Origin: Deltaproteobacteria bacterium
GTDB taxonomy: Bacteria; Desulfobacterota; Desulfobulbia; Desulfobulbales; BM004
Length of the DNA stretch: 5,604 bases
NCBI GenBank assembly: GCA_019312685.1
Contig: JAFDCR010000127.1
Coordinates: 1-5,604 of the forward strand
Reading direction: 5' to 3'
The notes below the pieces were generated by a model. That model saw only the letters and a list, made by a program, of their open reading frames with translations, searched no databases and had not been told where the DNA came from. How positions within the stretch are numbered: the first letter of the stretch is position 1; each line of letters begins with the position of its first letter. This document shows, one piece after another, positions 5,316 through 5,604 of this stretch. Both the position numbers and the translations under genes were made by a program.

Positions 5316-5552
5316 ATGGATAACAAATTGACACACCACGAAGACAAAATCAGCTCAAAGACGACTGCAGAATACGCCTCGCAACTGCTTGAGATCGTCA
5401 AGGGGCTGACCGCTGAAATTCACCCGGAATACAAAGAATCATTTAAACCGGCTCTGGACAGTTCGCTAGACCGAGATCTCGGCCTTGACAGTCTCGCCCG
5501 GATGGAACTTCTGGGACGCATCGAGAAATCCTTTAATGTTTCAATTTCCTAA
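5316..5552 (+). CDS. acyl carrier protein domain, truncated by an in-frame TAA
   Basis: A 78-residue frame with the N-terminal half of an acyl carrier fold. Helix I is at about 18-33. The segment DSSLDRDLGLDSLARMELL (48-66) carries Ser59, the residue that takes phosphopantetheine, and helix II runs from it to about 72. The stop TAA (5550-5552) comes right after FNVSIS, so helices III and IV are missing, and a free product is unlikely to fold or work normally. The ATG at 5316 is chosen; a TTG at 5307 would add three residues (MCC). Neither has a clear Shine-Dalgarno sequence. The gene starts 20 nt after the EEP stop and is probably translated from the same mRNA. The wording of the motif (SSLDRDLGLDSLARMELL) is, from memory, like ACP domains at the N-terminus of long AMP-binding or acyltransferase fusion proteins rather than stand-alone AcpP. 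Confidence 0.72.
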   Translation: MDNKLTHHEDKISSKTTAEYASQLLEIVKGLTAEIHPEYKESFKPALDSSLDRDLGLDSLARMELLGRIEKSFNVSIS

Positions 5553-5604
5553 CAGACCCTGGCATCTGTAGATACGGTCCGTGATCTTCTGCGGGGAGTA
5601 ATGA
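5553..5604 (+). pseudogene. continuation of the ACP frame beyond the stop, open to the window edge
   Basis: Read in the same frame after the TAA, the DNA encodes QTLASVDTVRDLLRGVM and is still open at the edge. This is what the end of an ACP domain should look like: an acidic turn and a T-x-x-DLL helix IV. With Glu in place of the stop, the junction would read FNVSISEQTLASVDTVRDLL, a continuous ACP. One base change, GAA to TAA, explains the break. Since no stop follows, the intact gene was probably longer, a multidomain protein beyond the window. Confidence 0.6.

Noticed and set aside
4930..5401. Minus-strand frames opposite the end of the EEP gene and the start of the ACP gene
   Set aside because: Both are mirror frames of genes with conserved motifs, and neither resembles a known protein.

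Overview
The window looks like chromosomal DNA of a mid-GC, Gram-negative anaerobe or facultative anaerobe, most likely from the Desulfobacterota (Deltaproteobacteria). This is inferred from a monohaem c-type cytochrome lipoprotein, a LemA/long M48 protease pair and REP-like intergenic hairpins. No rRNA or conserved marker gene is present, so the assignment is tentative.

Layout. Positions 1-3565 are read from the minus strand. In transcription order they hold a monohaem cytochrome c lipoprotein (3565-3245), LemA (3149-2550), a 643-residue HtpX-like M48 membrane protease with a long helical C-terminal extension (2519-588), a 54-residue small gene with a good ribosome binding site (337-173), and possibly the first 32 codons of a gene leaving the left edge (96-1). 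LemA and the protease are 30 nt apart and form a clear pair. They plausibly act together at the inner membrane, while the cytochrome sits in the periplasm.

Positions 3566-4485 are a 920-nt divergent intergenic region. It holds an 11-unit, strictly in-phase degenerate heptad repeat (3642-3718), a nested inverted repeat (3779-3829), an imperfect hairpin (3986-4018), a REP-like hairpin cluster (4079-4169) and two operator-sized inverted repeats just upstream of the plus-strand operon.

Positions 4486-5604 are read from the plus strand. An endonuclease/exonuclease/phosphatase-fold hydrolase with every catalytic motif present is followed 20 nt later by an acyl-carrier-protein domain. That domain stops at a TAA after helix II. 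The same frame beyond the TAA still encodes the rest of an ACP fold up to the window edge, so this is either a nonsense mutation, a sequence error, or a read-through stop in what was probably the N-terminus of a longer protein.

The items most worth a second look are the interrupted ACP, the 54-residue small gene, the heptad array and the C-terminal extension of the protease. I see no CRISPR array, tRNA, rRNA, transposase or integrase.
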